From contig JALQPE010000474.1 of NCBI GenBank assembly GCA_030407315.1, positions 1-64,000 of the forward strand: a stretch of 64,000 nt of DNA. The letters are read 5' to 3'. The notes beneath the pieces are model-generated. The model was given only the letters and a program-made list of their open reading frames with translations. It did no database searches and had not been told where the DNA came from. Of this stretch, positions 13,282 to 24,223 are shown in pieces. A program made the translations under genes and the position numbers. Position 1 is the first letter of the stretch, and each line of letters begins with the position of its first letter. Source of the stretch: Asparagopsis taxiformis. Its lineage: Eukaryota > Rhodophyta > Florideophyceae > Bonnemaisoniales > Bonnemaisoniaceae.

Positions 13282-15507
13282 CTAGTAGCGACGAGAACGC
13301 TTGCCCGCAGGGTCATACGGACCAGGGCCTTCGCCGCGGCTATCGTGGCTGCGGCTGCGACTGGGCTGAACGAAGCCCGGCGCGTACGGATCGACGGTCT
13401 GCGTGACCACGGGGGCTCGCTCGCGACGCGACGCGGGATCCCTAGCGTAAGGATCCGCAGTCCCGTGACTGCGCGTATCCGAAGGGCGCGCCGAAGCGGG
13501 GTCGCGTGGCAGGTACGCCGCTGCGTGACCATACCCGACGGGGTCACCGAAGCCGCCGCCACTCGCGTAACCGTAAGGTTCATTACGAACGCCAACGGGC
13601 GGCGCGTAACTACGAGTCGCCGCGGCGAGACGCTCGGAAATCGCGCGTTCCGTTGCCAAGCGGGCAGTCAGGTCCAACGTCTGGGCCCTGAACTCTTCGG
13701 CTGCGCGAGCCACGGATGAGATGAGGGAAAGAATAACCCAGCCCTCCGCACGAGGCGGAGCGGCCATCGACGTACCGAGAAGCCGGCGGGCATCCTCATC
13801 GGAGACGCGGTCGTCCAGGCTAACGAAGCGTGGCGCGCGCTCGGCCGGCGTGGCCACATCCGGACGACCGACGTGGGCAACGTTGCCCCCTCCCGTAGCC
13901 TCGCGTGGCACGATCTCTCGAGGATCCGGCGCACGCGGCGCTTCGTTTTGATGGCCACGACGGCCAGAACGCGTCCCTCGGGGGCGCTCGTTGCCCCCGA
14001 GGCCGCCGAAATAACCGGTACGATTGCCACGACGGCGTTCGGAACGGGAAGCGACCCGCGGCACGTAAGCCCCATCACTTCGTACCTGGACGAACTCTTG
14101 GTTGTCCCCGGTGCGTAATCGGGCGTACAACGCGATACTCCGGCCCCAACGCAAGGGCGCCGCGAGCCTCAGCCAACGCGCTGGTAACGGAGACAAACGT
14201 GTCGGAACCGTCCACCGGGATTGCACGAAGCATCTCGTAGTCGGCCAGGAAGTCCAACGTGGACTCCGGCAGCAGGCACGCGCGCCCGAACACACGACGT
14301 TCCACGAACAGCGAGCATGCGAGCATCGCTGCGTGTTCGATATCCACGGCCATGAGGAAACGTTCCTTCACGGGGGCAGGCGCGTCCTTCACGGCATCGG
14401 TGAAATAATGTACCACGCGTGGTAGCAACGTGGACGACCCACGGGGGTACGGAAACTCCTCTACTACTTCCGGCAACGGCGGGAAGTAGAGCTCGCTCGG
14501 GACGACCCACGGAGCTGACGCGTGCGACACGCGGTAGTCGTCTGCGTTCACGTGACGGAGCGCGAAGTGGTCGTCGTACGACACGACACTTTTGGAGATG
14601 ACGCTCAACGAAAGAGCAGTCTTCCATTCGGCACGTTGCCGTTCGGAAAGTGTCCGCGGACATACGAATACGGACGCCACCGAGATGAACGGCGGTTCCT
14701 CGGGCGTCCCCTTCCACAGGAACGCGTCCATACGATCGACGTAGATCGCGTCGTTGACGTCACGCAACCACGAGCGGTCGCAACGTATCGACGCCGGGAT
14801 CTGGTAACGTTCCGATCCCGGTGGCCCGTTGGCGAAACGACGCCCGGCTGCCCGCCCCCACGTATCCTCGGCGGAACGCATGTAGTCGACAACCGCGCGG
14901 GCGTCTAGACGATCTCTTGCCAACGTGGCGAGATCGTCATCCGTGATACCCACGCGGGGCAACGCAGCCCACGCGTGGGTCAGGACGCCTACGTTTAGCG
15001 CCGCACCGCCACGTGAGGCGGTGCCGACTGTCCCAACGGGGTCACCACCCTCCGGCGAGGGATCCTGGCGAGGGGAACGCGGCGAGCCGTCACGACGAGG
15101 CACGCCCGTGCGGGCCGCCGCCACAGCACGACGCGAACGAGCGGCCGCTGCCATCGCGGCTACACCCATCGACGGGGCCGCGGCATCCGGAATGACGGGT
15201 GACGAATTCCCCGAGTCGGACGCCGTTGCGTCATCATCACGTGGGGCATCGGCCCTAGCAGCCTCGGCAGGCGTCACGGAAGCCACCAGGCGAGACGGAG
15301 CCATCGGGCGAGACGAAGAGGCGACGGCCTGCGAAGCAACGGCTGACCCGCCCTAACGGATGGGGCGGGCGCGACGGACGCTTCCGTCGCTGGCGGCGCA
15401 CCGGCCCCGACGAGGGAGGGAGCGCCCTGCGAAGGGTTCCTCGCTCCACCTCCAGCAGAGCCGGCGGGCCGCGGAGTGTGGGTATCGGTGCTACGCGTAG
15501 TGACCAT
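13282..15507 (-). pseudogene. Large antisense ORF between pol and the 3' LTR (frameshifted)
   Basis: On the strand opposite gag-pol, three overlapping frames join into a protein of about 740 residues: one from a start at 15507 (or 15651, which would add a 48-residue strongly hydrophobic leader resembling a membrane segment), one to 14075, and one ending at the stop at 13282. Frame changes are needed near 15290 and 14150-14250. The N-terminus is Ala/Pro/Arg-rich and low-complexity, the middle looks like a folded domain rich in Trp, Tyr and hydrophobic residues, and the C-terminus is Gly/Tyr/Arg/Ser-rich. I recognise no domain. Antisense or extra 3' ORFs are known in some long plant and other Gypsy elements, but homology is not shown. 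Confidence concerns the existence of the coding signal, not function. Confidence 0.55.
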
Positions 15508-16083
15508 CGTGGTCAGTTCGTACGCAACGAAGACGAACAGTGCAACGAGCACGAGAACGAGAGCCACGCGGGCGAAACGGAACAAGAGAACGAAAGGAAC
15601 GGAGGTAGTAGTACCCAGCGGGGGAAAAAGGTAAGGGAGAACGAAAGGCAACGGCCTGGATGACGATGGTGAGAGGAAGGGTGAGCGACGATCGCTATCA
15701 CGTTAAGCCGCGGCTTAAATAACCTTCGGACGACCGTTGTCGTAATGCCCGCTGGCAGATTCACGAAAGGGCCGCGGCCTGCGCTCGTATCGCGCTGAAT
15801 TGAAGCACACCCGCGTGGTGGAATTGGACACTGCATTCGTTGCAGGGAAACGCCTAAGCGAGGCATTGACGTACGATGCCAACGGGCGGGCCTCGATGAT
15901 TACGAAAGAGCCGGAGCGCACGCGCGCGCTCCGGCGCCGTGGCGATTCGATCAGCCAACCGGGCCGCGTACGTTTAAACGAGATTTTTCGGGACAACCAC
16001 GTCCGCAGTTGTACCCGAAAAGGCGCCACGGCCCCGTGTCTCAGGCGCGTCCTGACGGGCCTCGCGTGGCCGGGACGTCCACG
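15508..16083. other. Region upstream of the antisense ORF and before the 3' LTR
   Basis: Apart from the possible hydrophobic N-terminal extension of the antisense ORF, no gene is evident. If the antisense ORF is real its promoter should lie here or in the 3' LTR. Confidence 0.4.
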
Positions 16084-16099
16084 TGTGGGGGTGGGGCTG
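16084..16099 (+). promoter_or_regulatory. Probable polypurine tract of element 2
   Basis: GTGTGGGGGTGGGGCT lies immediately upstream of the 3' LTR start at 16100, the position where plus-strand DNA synthesis is primed. It is G-rich but interrupted by T and C, so it is an imperfect polypurine tract. Confidence 0.55.
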
Positions 16100-16758
16100 T
16101 GTAGTATACGTGGCAAGTCCGAAATTGCAAATATTTACGTTTTCCGCGGAATTCGAATTTCGGCGGATACGACCGGCGACAGCAATGCACGAACATTGCT
16201 GGCGCATGCGCGCGCGCAACCGGCACACGTGTGCAACGAACGTATTGGCAACGGCCAACGGACCAACGGGTCCCTACGTGTGACCCACAAGGTCCTTTCC
16301 CATTCGGGGACGTTACGAGCAGTGTTTACACTGTAAAGCGATGCCATCGTGGCCATATAGGTATTGGCATCGTGCCGGGAGGGAAAGGGGACAATACATC
16401 GAACGAGCAACGGCTCTAGTCTACGACTGACTTCTACGTTTTACGTTTACGTTTTGCCTAGCGAGGCTTCGTCTCCGTCGAGCTGCGTACTCCCTACCCA
16501 TCGCCGCACGTAAGGCTGATTGCGTGTAGTGCCTCCGGGCTTGGTTGAGAGCGCCTCCGGTGACGTACCACCTCGTTTGCTAACGTAATCCTCGCGTGGA
16601 TTGTTGCGTCGTGACGCTCGTGTCTACTCGCTAACCACTCTACCTTCTACCGTTCTAACAATACAGTCAAACACCAGCGGGTGGACTGCTCGTTTCGTTT
16701 CGTAAGGACAGCGTGTCCGTAGCTCGTACCAGCTATCTAGAACTAACGTTGTTCCACA
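16100..16758 (+). repeat. 3' LTR of element 2
   Basis: A 659-bp copy starting TGTAGTATACG and ending GTTCCACA, matching 3162-3827 throughout. The next base (16759) begins an open frame of a DNA-transposon transposase, so this LTR interrupts that gene. Confidence 0.95.
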
Positions 16759-18942
16759 TACACGGATGACTTTGAACCATTCACAAGCAGGAAGGGAATT
16801 TTTGGTGGATGCTATATGTTACCTCTCAATCTACCGCCTCGGAAAAGGGGAAGCTACCAAGCGGTTCGAGTGATTGGTTTGCCACCTCCGGGAGTGTCCA
16901 CAAATTGTGTATTGCGATATATCGTTCAAGATATAGTGCGAGGAAGCACAGAGGGTTTCCCAACGAAAAATGCAGAGGGAGAAGATGTTGTGGTATTTCT
17001 AGACCCAGTGGGGAGCATTGGAAACTATCCTGCAGTTTCACATACCCTGGATGTTCTTGGACACACATCAAACTCTCCGTGCCACATCTGCAGTTTCCGC
17101 AAATATGACCTGAGTAGTACTGGTGGCACGAAGAATGCATACACTTCGGTAGTGAACGGGCAAACATCGACGCATGCCAGGAGCAAGTATCGGAATGCAT
17201 CGACACGTAAGGATGCCACAGAAACCCAGCTTCGCACTCTCGGACTGGCTGCAGAAGAAGGAGAAGATTTACCATTTCATGTCCTGAGCACTTCCTTGGA
17301 AGCAGTGCAGGAAGAAGTACCGAAGACGGAAAACGGAGTTTCAGTTGTCCCAGCAATTTTTGACCCGTACCGTTCCGCAGTGATAGCACCTGACCATCTA
17401 TTGTCTGGACTGGCACAAGATGTACTGAACGCTTGTATTTCAGCTGCCAGCCCACGAATTCGAGAGGTAGCTGAATTGCAAATTCTGGGCGCTCTGAAGA
17501 AGTTCAGGATGGGAAGGCAGAACCGTTTATTTGGAACCAACAATCTGCTTTCCATGAACATGAGTGACATATTCAGTGTGCTGCTGATAGCACCTATGGC
17601 ATTCGAAAACGCAGCTCAAATGATGGATGGGAAAGGGGAAGGTCATCGTGAAAAATTTGATGGGGCCGTCAAACTAGTAGTGATGTTTCAGAAGCTGGTT
17701 TCGTGTATTAGTTTCATGCCCGTATGGTGGAAAGACGGTCCACATGAAGTAGAGACGGCTGACGGAGAAGGTGGCAGGAATGAATACATTCTGGGAAGAA
17801 CCGTAGACTACGTGGAGACGTTGAATGAGTATTGTCGGAAAGTGAAGGGAGCAGGAGCACATTTGGACAAGCCTAATGTTCATCGTCTTGTCGAGTTTTG
17901 TGTTCATACGCTTCCTGCCTACGGCTCTGTGAAGCACGTGCAGGAGCTTATATTCGAACGGATGCATCAGCCGCTGAAGAAAGTTGTGAGAATGTCCAAT
18001 CACCAAAGCGAACAGCTTTCAGCGCTGGAATTAGTTCTTGCGGATGACTGGCAGACGAGAGTGGCCATTGTTTTGCGCGAAATCGGCATGGAGCCACAAC
18101 ATTGGTCCTCGTCCTAATGCTCTCAAATGGTCAACGTTCTTTCACAGGAGCTAGGGAGAGAAATAGATGTGGAAGACGAGGTAGTAAAAAACTGCTTTCA
18201 GGAACCGGTTCTCCAGCTTCTCTCCCAGCGTCGAGGAAAGATATTGTCGGCGGATGGTGAAATTGTGACGTGGAGAGGGCATGGAGGTATATCTATTGAC
18301 GAGGTCAAGGAGTACATGAATGGAAAATGTGATATGGCAGAGGGTGCTGTAGGTGTTTTCAAACGGTTCTTTACCGAAAGGTACGGAAGCGGAACAAGCG
18401 GGTGTGGAAAGTATGCCGAATGGGTGAGAAGAGTTTCTAGAAGCACTACGACAGAGTGGGGAAAGAAAACAGTGCAGAGGTCTGGCTCTCTAGAATCAGG
18501 AGCTATCATCCATGCTGTTTGCCCTGAACAGAGGACATGTGAGGATGGTGCAACTTCACAAGCGATTCTGTACCCGGCGTCTCGTCTCACATCAGAGATA
18601 ATGCGGGGAAGAATTAATTATGAACCGCGGTTTTTTATTGTTCTAGCGTTCTTTATTCTGAGGAACGAGAGTGCGAGAGATGAGCAAGGTACAGCTTATG
18701 GAGTTTGCCTGGGTTTGCAAAAAACTGATGAAGGAGTGTTCAAGGTCGAAGAGAGGCGACGAACAGTAATTGTGGAGATGAGTGAGGGAGTCACTGAGGT
18801 GTTTGCTATGCACTATTGCAATGGGAATGTATGCGAATATGATGAGAACATGAGGGAGGTAAGGCACGGACTCGGACTGCTGGAGGGTGGAGAGATATAT
18901 GCACTATGTAGGCGAGACGGATTTCCACTGAGGGCTGCATGA
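16759..18942 (+). pseudogene. DDE transposase of cluster I, N-terminally truncated and with one internal stop
   Basis: The frame is open from the LTR junction at 16759 and runs to a TAA at 18115-18117. It then continues in the same frame from 18127 to a TGA at 18942, so one in-frame stop divides an otherwise continuous protein. The start includes Phe-Gly-Gly-Cys-Tyr and Asn-Leu-Pro-Pro-Arg. The middle has Gly-Asn-Tyr-Pro-Ala-Val, Leu-Gly-His and Cys-His-Ile-Cys. A later Asp-His-Leu-Leu and a Phe-Glu-Arg-Met-His-Gln-Pro-Leu-Lys segment follow. This order resembles the CACTA/Plavaka/KDZ group of RNase H-fold transposases. The usual Asp of the Gly-Asp-Tyr-Pro motif is Asn here, which would disable catalysis. 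The N-terminal part was removed at the Gypsy insertion. An AATAAA follows the stop at about 18955. Confidence 0.8.
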
Positions 18943-19061
18943 TTTTTAGGGAAGAATAAATGAATAACCAGATGCATCACATATGAATTGTACACTCTAG
19001 GGCGTTGGTGGATTGGTGCAAAGTAGTGGGGAGAGGATCTGAGAGGATGGAGGGAGGTATG

Positions 19062-19100
19062 CTTACAGCAAAGTCATCGTAACGATGACTTTGCTGTAAG
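19062..19100. repeat. 39-nt palindrome, solitary copy
   Basis: Arms CTTACAGCAAAGTCATCGT and ACGATGACTTTGCTGTAAG (19 nt each) around a single A. The sequence is identical or nearly so to six further copies in this window and lies between the transposase gene and the first ParB-like gene. It could form a cruciform or bind a dimeric protein. Confidence 0.95.
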
Positions 19101-19930
19101 AAAACGTTTCATTACAGCAAATTCATCGATTGTTAAGGTTAAGTAACCAACTTTAGGATGTCCAGAGGACCTGCTCGTTGTAAGGAATATTGATCAACTG
19201 ACGAAGAGGAAGCATTTTGAATCGAATAGGGTAGGAAGGCAATGAGATTTAGTATGCAAGAAAACTGAATCGCAGTAGTGCATAGGTAGTTGAAATGAAT
19301 TCATATTGATGTTCTTTGGTGTATTGTCCATTGGAGCACATTGAAAACCATTTATATGATCACCGTTTAAATAGTCTATGAATCCTTTGCAGCCGAGTAC
19401 GCCAATAGGAAGAAATTCAAGCAGTGGACTGCACGGGAACCGTTTATTTGTGAGTAGCAAAAGTTAGTGTAGAAATGAATTTTTCAGACTTGTAGGAGAG
19501 GTGGATCGTAGTAAATGTATAAAACTCACGTAGAATCAATTGATAGGAATCAATGGTACGGAAGAAGAAGCGAGGTGGAGAGTGTGGATGAAATAGGTTG
19601 TTGGAATATGAATGATAATTGACGTGGTAAGGTAAACGGGTTCGATTGCATTATATGCGCTAGAGGTACATACTATTAGGTGTAGATTGATGGAAAGGGC
19701 TAAACGCTTTGTGGAGGTATCAGGATCAGGTAGAGTCAGAGGTGCTGAGCGGGTGCAGCGTAAGGTTCATCAGGACTGAAGGTAGGTAGGGGATGTCCTG
19801 TCCGGACAGTATATGAGAGGAAGCTGAGAGACGGGAAGCGCACTCGGAGGTACCACAATTGTGGATTTCATGGTCTACACAACATTTGAACAGAGAACCG
19901 ATTGAACGAACTGAGATTGCAGGGATTACA
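19101..19930. other. Intergenic stretch upstream of the first ParB-like gene
   Basis: AT-richer DNA without a convincing gene. A partial echo of the palindrome (ATTACAGCAAATTCATCGAT) lies at about 19111-19131. An in-frame ATG at 19859 could extend the next gene by 24 residues, but the ATG at 19931 gives a more natural N-terminus. Confidence 0.4.
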
Positions 19931-22811
19931 ATGGGAGACAATAGTATCATGAATACTCCAGCGGAGAAGAGCAATTCTCCTTCTGCTGAAGAGAAAAGCA
20001 TCACTATTGCTCAGTACAGCTCTTCTAAAGTGCAAGTTGATCCTCGCAAAGTGAAATTTCCGACAGTGAACTCCCGTTTGGTGCGACCGGGTCGTGTAAA
20101 CGAACTGGCCAGCATTTTCATGGATAGAGGTTTCTCTACCACTGGAACTATGATTACAATCTGCAAAATGGAAGATAACGAAGGAGACGAGTTTTACTGC
20201 ATCGATGGCTCTCATCGCATAGCTGCTCTGCAACTATGCCTGGAGAAGTACTCAGGAAAGAACAGGGATTCCTTGGAATTGGTTTGGGTACAACAGTTGA
20301 TTGCGCCGAACGGGCGTCTAATTTTCGATGCGCTGGAGGTTCTGAAACTGTCTCTCGAAGCCAATATACAAACTCACGATGTCGCGTTTACAATGCTTTG
20401 GACAGGAACAGAGAAATCGAGGATGCAAGAACCGAGGGAAGAGATCCGGATTTTCTCGAATTGACTCTGCCGATATGTACGGGTGCGTGCTCGATCTTGT
20501 CAATAACGCAATATTCCGCAATGGCACGGACGGACGAGGGACGCGCGATAAGGAGTGGTTCCAATGGTTTGTGCTCGAGATGACAGCGTCGTGGACAAGG
20601 ATGAGGAGGAAGAGAGGACTTGTCAGAAATATCGGAAGCGGAAGCCCGTTCACGATGCGCACTTGGCTACTGGCTCTGTTGGCCATCTATGATATGGCAG
20701 AGGTCGTCCGCAAGTGGTTGAACTCTGCAACGATGGAGGAATTCGTGCGAACGGATTTGGCAGCAGAAAACGCGAAGGAGGTCGGGGATAATGATCATCG
20801 CATTGGAGAGCGCATTGTATTCGTCCTTGTCGACTTTCATGACGACGTGGTAGACAGAATCAGTCTGAGAACCAAGAACGGGATGTTTACAAACAGTTTT
20901 TACGACAAACTGGAATATGCTACCGGGACAAAGGCAATGCAGGAGACGAAAGCGGAGGAGGAGAGGGAACGGAATCGCATGACCCCCGGAGAAATAGAAA
21001 AAGCACTTGTTGCTGGCGCCAAAGCAGAAGACGAAGAAGCACCTACTGCCGCAGAACAGGGAAATAATTCTACAGAGAAGGAAACGGTGGAAACTCTCAA
21101 GCAGAAGAAGGAGTATCTGCCGAAGCCCAAGTAGAGCAGGAAGTTTCTGCTGTTGTGGAGGAAGAACAGGAAATTACTCCAAATGTGGTGGCTGAAGAAG
21201 TGATTCCTGCTGTCGCGACGAAAGCAATAGAAGAGGCACCTCTGAGCACCCCGAAAGAAGCAGAAGACCGTCCTGCCGCAGCAAAAGAGGGAGGACAGGA
21301 ACGTCCTGCCACGCGTCTTGCAGCAGCTGAGAAGAGGGAAGCAGAACGTCTTGCTGTTCTCCAAAAAGAACAGGAACGTCTTTCAGCTTCAAGGGCAGAG
21401 CGGGAAAGTCGTGCCAGGGATAATTCGCCGGAAGGATTGTCAGAGAAGATTTTCCTCAGGGAAGGAAACAAAGCGGCGATACGCAAAGTCTGGATATCAA
21501 CTTGGACAATAGTGGTCGCATGGACATAGACACGCCTGGACAACAAGCTGGAGATGCGCAGAACCGCTCTGTGATATTGAAACTTCGAATCAGGACACCA
21601 GAAACTAACAGCACTAGCCCGGCAGAAGCGGACAAGGAGAATTCGGGAAGAAGCGGGAGTTCTGGTGGAAGCGGCGATGAAAACGAGTCCAGGTTGCATA
21701 AGAAGCGAAGAAGGGAAGATACTAGCGCGAAGTTTTCTGAGCCCAATACGCCGGATGACAACATTGAGATTGGGCCTCCCCGGGAAAAGAAGAGTAGAGT
21801 CAATGCAAGAAAACGAACGACTGGAGAAGAAGCACCACTCTTCACTGACGAGCAAGAAAACTCCCTTCCAGACCGCACATTCGCAGAGGAAATACCTGAG
21901 AAGCTGCCTTTATGCGTTCCTTCCAACTCGAGAATGAAGTATTATATCAAGAAGAAGATATTGATACAATCCGGACGGAGATAATGGAAGCAGCTGCAGG
22001 CTACTCTACTTTGGTATGTCCCCTCGGTTCTTGTGAAAGCCAACAATACTTCAGCTACCAGAGAAGAATGATCGACGAGCTTGGTTACGTGGTGTTGCAA
22101 GACATTTTCTCTTCTACTACAGTGGGAGCAGCTACGCACGAGTTATTCACACAGATGGCCAGCACATTCCAAGGTACTACAAGTGGCTCAAGTGCAAGTC
22201 AGAAGAACCCGTGGAAACCACTTCGACCGAAAGGCAGCACTGGTGTATTCAAGACGGACCGGAAAAGCATCTGCGATGACCTTGAGCAAGAAAGCGCGCG
22301 GCAGTACAGGAACAAGCTGATTCTGGAGCTAGGTAAGGCGATTTGTGCGGAGAACCTGAAGCTCGGGTTTGGAAGAGAAGAAGCGGTGGTCTTTCCAGAA
22401 ACGGGTCTTCGTCTGATTTTGACCGCAGAAGGTAGTCAGGAGCAACTTATGCATACCGATGTTCCCGTCCGTGAGGGAACTGGAACTGGTCCTCTCAACT
22501 CGCCATCATATTTCATGATGGCTGCTGGTGCAGATGGGTTCATCATTCGTATCGCCAAGTTCAGCCATGTGTGCCTATGTCATCCAGCGAAAGACAAGTA
22601 CCGCGTGCCAGTGACGAACGTGCGCATCCCACCGTATTCCCTGCTTGTATGCCGAACGGACGTGTATCACGGAGGAATGGGATTCGCGGAGGGTCGTTCT
22701 TCGGTGAGGTACCAGCATTCTATCCGGTCCCACCTATCACTGCGAACTTCCAGGGAGAAGTTGCTACAGCCTCCCTTCAATGTCAACTACTGGGAGCGTT
22801 TAGATATCTGA
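19931..22811 (+). pseudogene. ParB-like domain / 2OG-Fe(II) dioxygenase protein A (frameshifted)
   Basis: Five overlapping frames join into a protein of roughly 950 residues. The N-terminal part (to about 20290) is ParB-like, with Asp-Gly-Ser-His-Arg-Ile-Ala-Ala-Leu near 20203-20229 corresponding to the ParB/sulfiredoxin-type box. A helical middle, a Glu/Ala/Lys-rich coiled segment and a Ser/Lys-rich linker follow. The C-terminal part (21990-22790) looks like a 2-oxoglutarate/Fe(II) dioxygenase: His-Thr-Asp at 22452, distal His in Val-Tyr-His-Gly-Gly at 22668, and Arg in Val-Arg-Tyr about 13 residues later. Frame changes fall near 20400, 21130, 21510 and 21930. It is paralogous to proteins B and C. 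Substrate unknown; DNA bases or chromatin proteins are inferred from the fusion and neighbours. Confidence 0.72.
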
Positions 22812-23032
22812 TGAAACTAGTTCTTAATAGCATTCTATGGCAGGCATCAAGGCCGCCTTCAAGTAAACGATGAAAGTTAGGCTAGTACATGACGTTTGCG
22901 TATGTAGACGGGTCAGGAGATATACAATACTCAATTTAATATGAGAAGGGGAGGAAACTATGGCGGGCACTACTAGAATAGAACAAGGTAATATCGCAGT
23001 CGTCTTTGGTTGCAACATTGAGGTGAGGAAGG

Positions 23033-23268
23033 CTTACAGATGATGCAGTTTCGCTGGGGTGCTGACAGCAAAGTCATCGTTACGATGACTTTGCTGTAAG
23101 AAATCAAATCATTACAGCGGCCACAATTTTTTACCGGGTAAAAAATTCTTGCTGATTTTTTACCAGGTAAAATTTTCTCACCACTGTAATCAAACCTTTC
23201 CTTACAGCAAAGTCATCGTAACGATGACTTTGCTGTAAGCATCCCGGGTAAACGGCTTCGGCTGTAAG
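23033..23268. repeat. Compound palindromic hub 1
   Basis: Two copies of the 39-nt palindrome (23062-23100, centre T, first base changed in CTGACAG; 23201-23239, centre A) enclose an inner inverted repeat (ATTACAG...CTGTAAT with two TTTTTTACC-GGTAAAA segments). Outside them lie the outer inverted motifs CTTACAGATGATGCAG on the left and GGTAAACGGCTTCGGCTGTAAG on the right. The whole unit is therefore a palindrome made of palindromes. Confidence 0.85.
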
Positions 23269-23809
23269 CGGTTGGGAGTTTCGTCCGTCTCCCACCCTGG
23301 GAAGGGTGAGAAGGGAAGTGTGGAGCCGGGAACATCGTACAACGATGGTTCGGACGGCTGTTGACGGCTCTGGGGAGCACTCTGCGTCGTGCAAGCCTGG
23401 TTTGCGCTGGCTGCACTACCTGGTATTGAACGGTTCTGTGCGCAAAGTTTACTCATGAAGGAGGTAGGGTGTTGTGTACCACACCAACCATAGTTACTAA
23501 CATTTCCAGTGTACTCTAGTGATGTAATTATTATTCTAGTTTCTAACTATACAATGATATTAAGTAAGTCAGATGTGCACAGAGCATGGTCTAAGCCTAG
23601 CACGGTAGAGAAAGATGGAAGAAAGATTGAAGGGTAGGCATGCAGAAGTATGAAGGCAGCAGTATGTGTAGACTATGGCAGTGGTAAGAAAATATTTCAT
23701 GCACCAAAGGGTGGACAGAGTGACATTAGAGAGGTGGTGTGTAGGGGGAAGGTAGGTGGAGATGATGAAGGAGGACAACAGAAATGAGAGCGAGGGTTGA
23801 GACCAACGG
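23269..23809. other. Spacer between hubs 1 and 2
   Basis: The left 70-90 bp match, in inverted orientation, the sequence just left of hub 3 (GGGAGTTTCGTC...GGTGAGAAG versus CTTCTCACC...GACGAAACTCCC). A minus-strand ORF from 23456 runs through this stretch into hub 1 and stops there (84 codons, Pro/Ser-rich); it may be a truncated gene start. Nothing else is recognised. Confidence 0.5.
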
Positions 23810-24019
23810 CTTACAGATGGAGCAGTTTACCAGGGATGCTTACAGCAAAGTCATCGTAACGATGACTTTGCTGTCAAGAAACAAAACATTACAGTAGCCA
23901 TGATTTCTTTACCCGGTAAAAAAATTCCTGGCCTCTGTAATGAAACGTTTCCTTACAGCAAAGTCATCGTAACGATGGCTTTGCTGTAAGGATCCTTGGT
24001 AAACTGCCTGAGCTGTAAT
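23810..24019. repeat. Compound palindromic hub 2
   Basis: Same organisation as hubs 1 and 3: 39-nt palindromes at about 23839-23878 (one extra base, CTGTCAAG) and 23952-23990 (one substitution) around an inner CATTACAG...CTGTAATG inverted repeat with a TTTACCCGGTAAA core. Outer arms are CTTACAGATGGAGCAGTTTACC and GGTAAACTGCCTGAGCTGTAA. Confidence 0.85.
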
Positions 24020-24080
24020 TGTCGTACAACGAAAAGTGATGTGGAAGGTTCGGATTGGTCAACCGCTGAATATCATTACC

Positions 24081-24110
24081 AGGGTGTATACTAATAGGAA
24101 TATGTCAGTT
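24081..24110 (+). promoter_or_regulatory. TATA-like element upstream of gene B
   Basis: GTGTATACTAATAGG lies about 135 bp before the ATG at 24224 and is followed by a pyrimidine-rich leader (CTTCTTCTCTCTTTCTG). The same arrangement of a TATA-like element 75-135 bp before ATG recurs at 28156 and 32701. Confidence 0.4.
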
Positions 24111-24223
24111 CTCTAAGTTTCGCCTATCTTACTCAGCTTACGCAGCAGAACAACTTGTCGTTCAGATCTTCTTCTCTCTTTCTGAATCTTTCACTCTTCG
24201 TTTGTCAATCACTCATCAAAACA

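Larger units (their letters stand above)
3162..16758 (+). mobile_element. Full-length Ty3/Gypsy chromovirus-like LTR retrotransposon (element 2)
   Basis: The element has two near-identical LTRs (3162-3827 and 16100-16758), a primer-binding site one base after the 5' LTR, gag, pol in the order protease, reverse transcriptase, RNase H, integrase, chromodomain, and a G-rich tract before the 3' LTR. Domain order is that of Ty3/Gypsy. At 13.6 kb it is long for the group because about 5.2 kb lies between pol and the 3' LTR; this holds a tandem duplication and a large antisense ORF. High LTR similarity indicates a recent insertion. No target-site duplication is visible (left flank ends ACGCT, right flank begins TACAC), and the right flank is the interior of a transposase gene. 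Confidence 0.93.

Noticed and set aside
16826..17455. A 209-codon minus-strand ORF opposite the cluster I transposase
   Set aside because: The plus strand carries recognisable transposase motifs throughout; the antisense frame has none.
23202..23456. Calling the 84-codon minus-strand ORF a real gene
   Set aside because: It ends inside the palindromic hub, so its last third is repeat-encoded; it is kept only as a possible truncated gene start.
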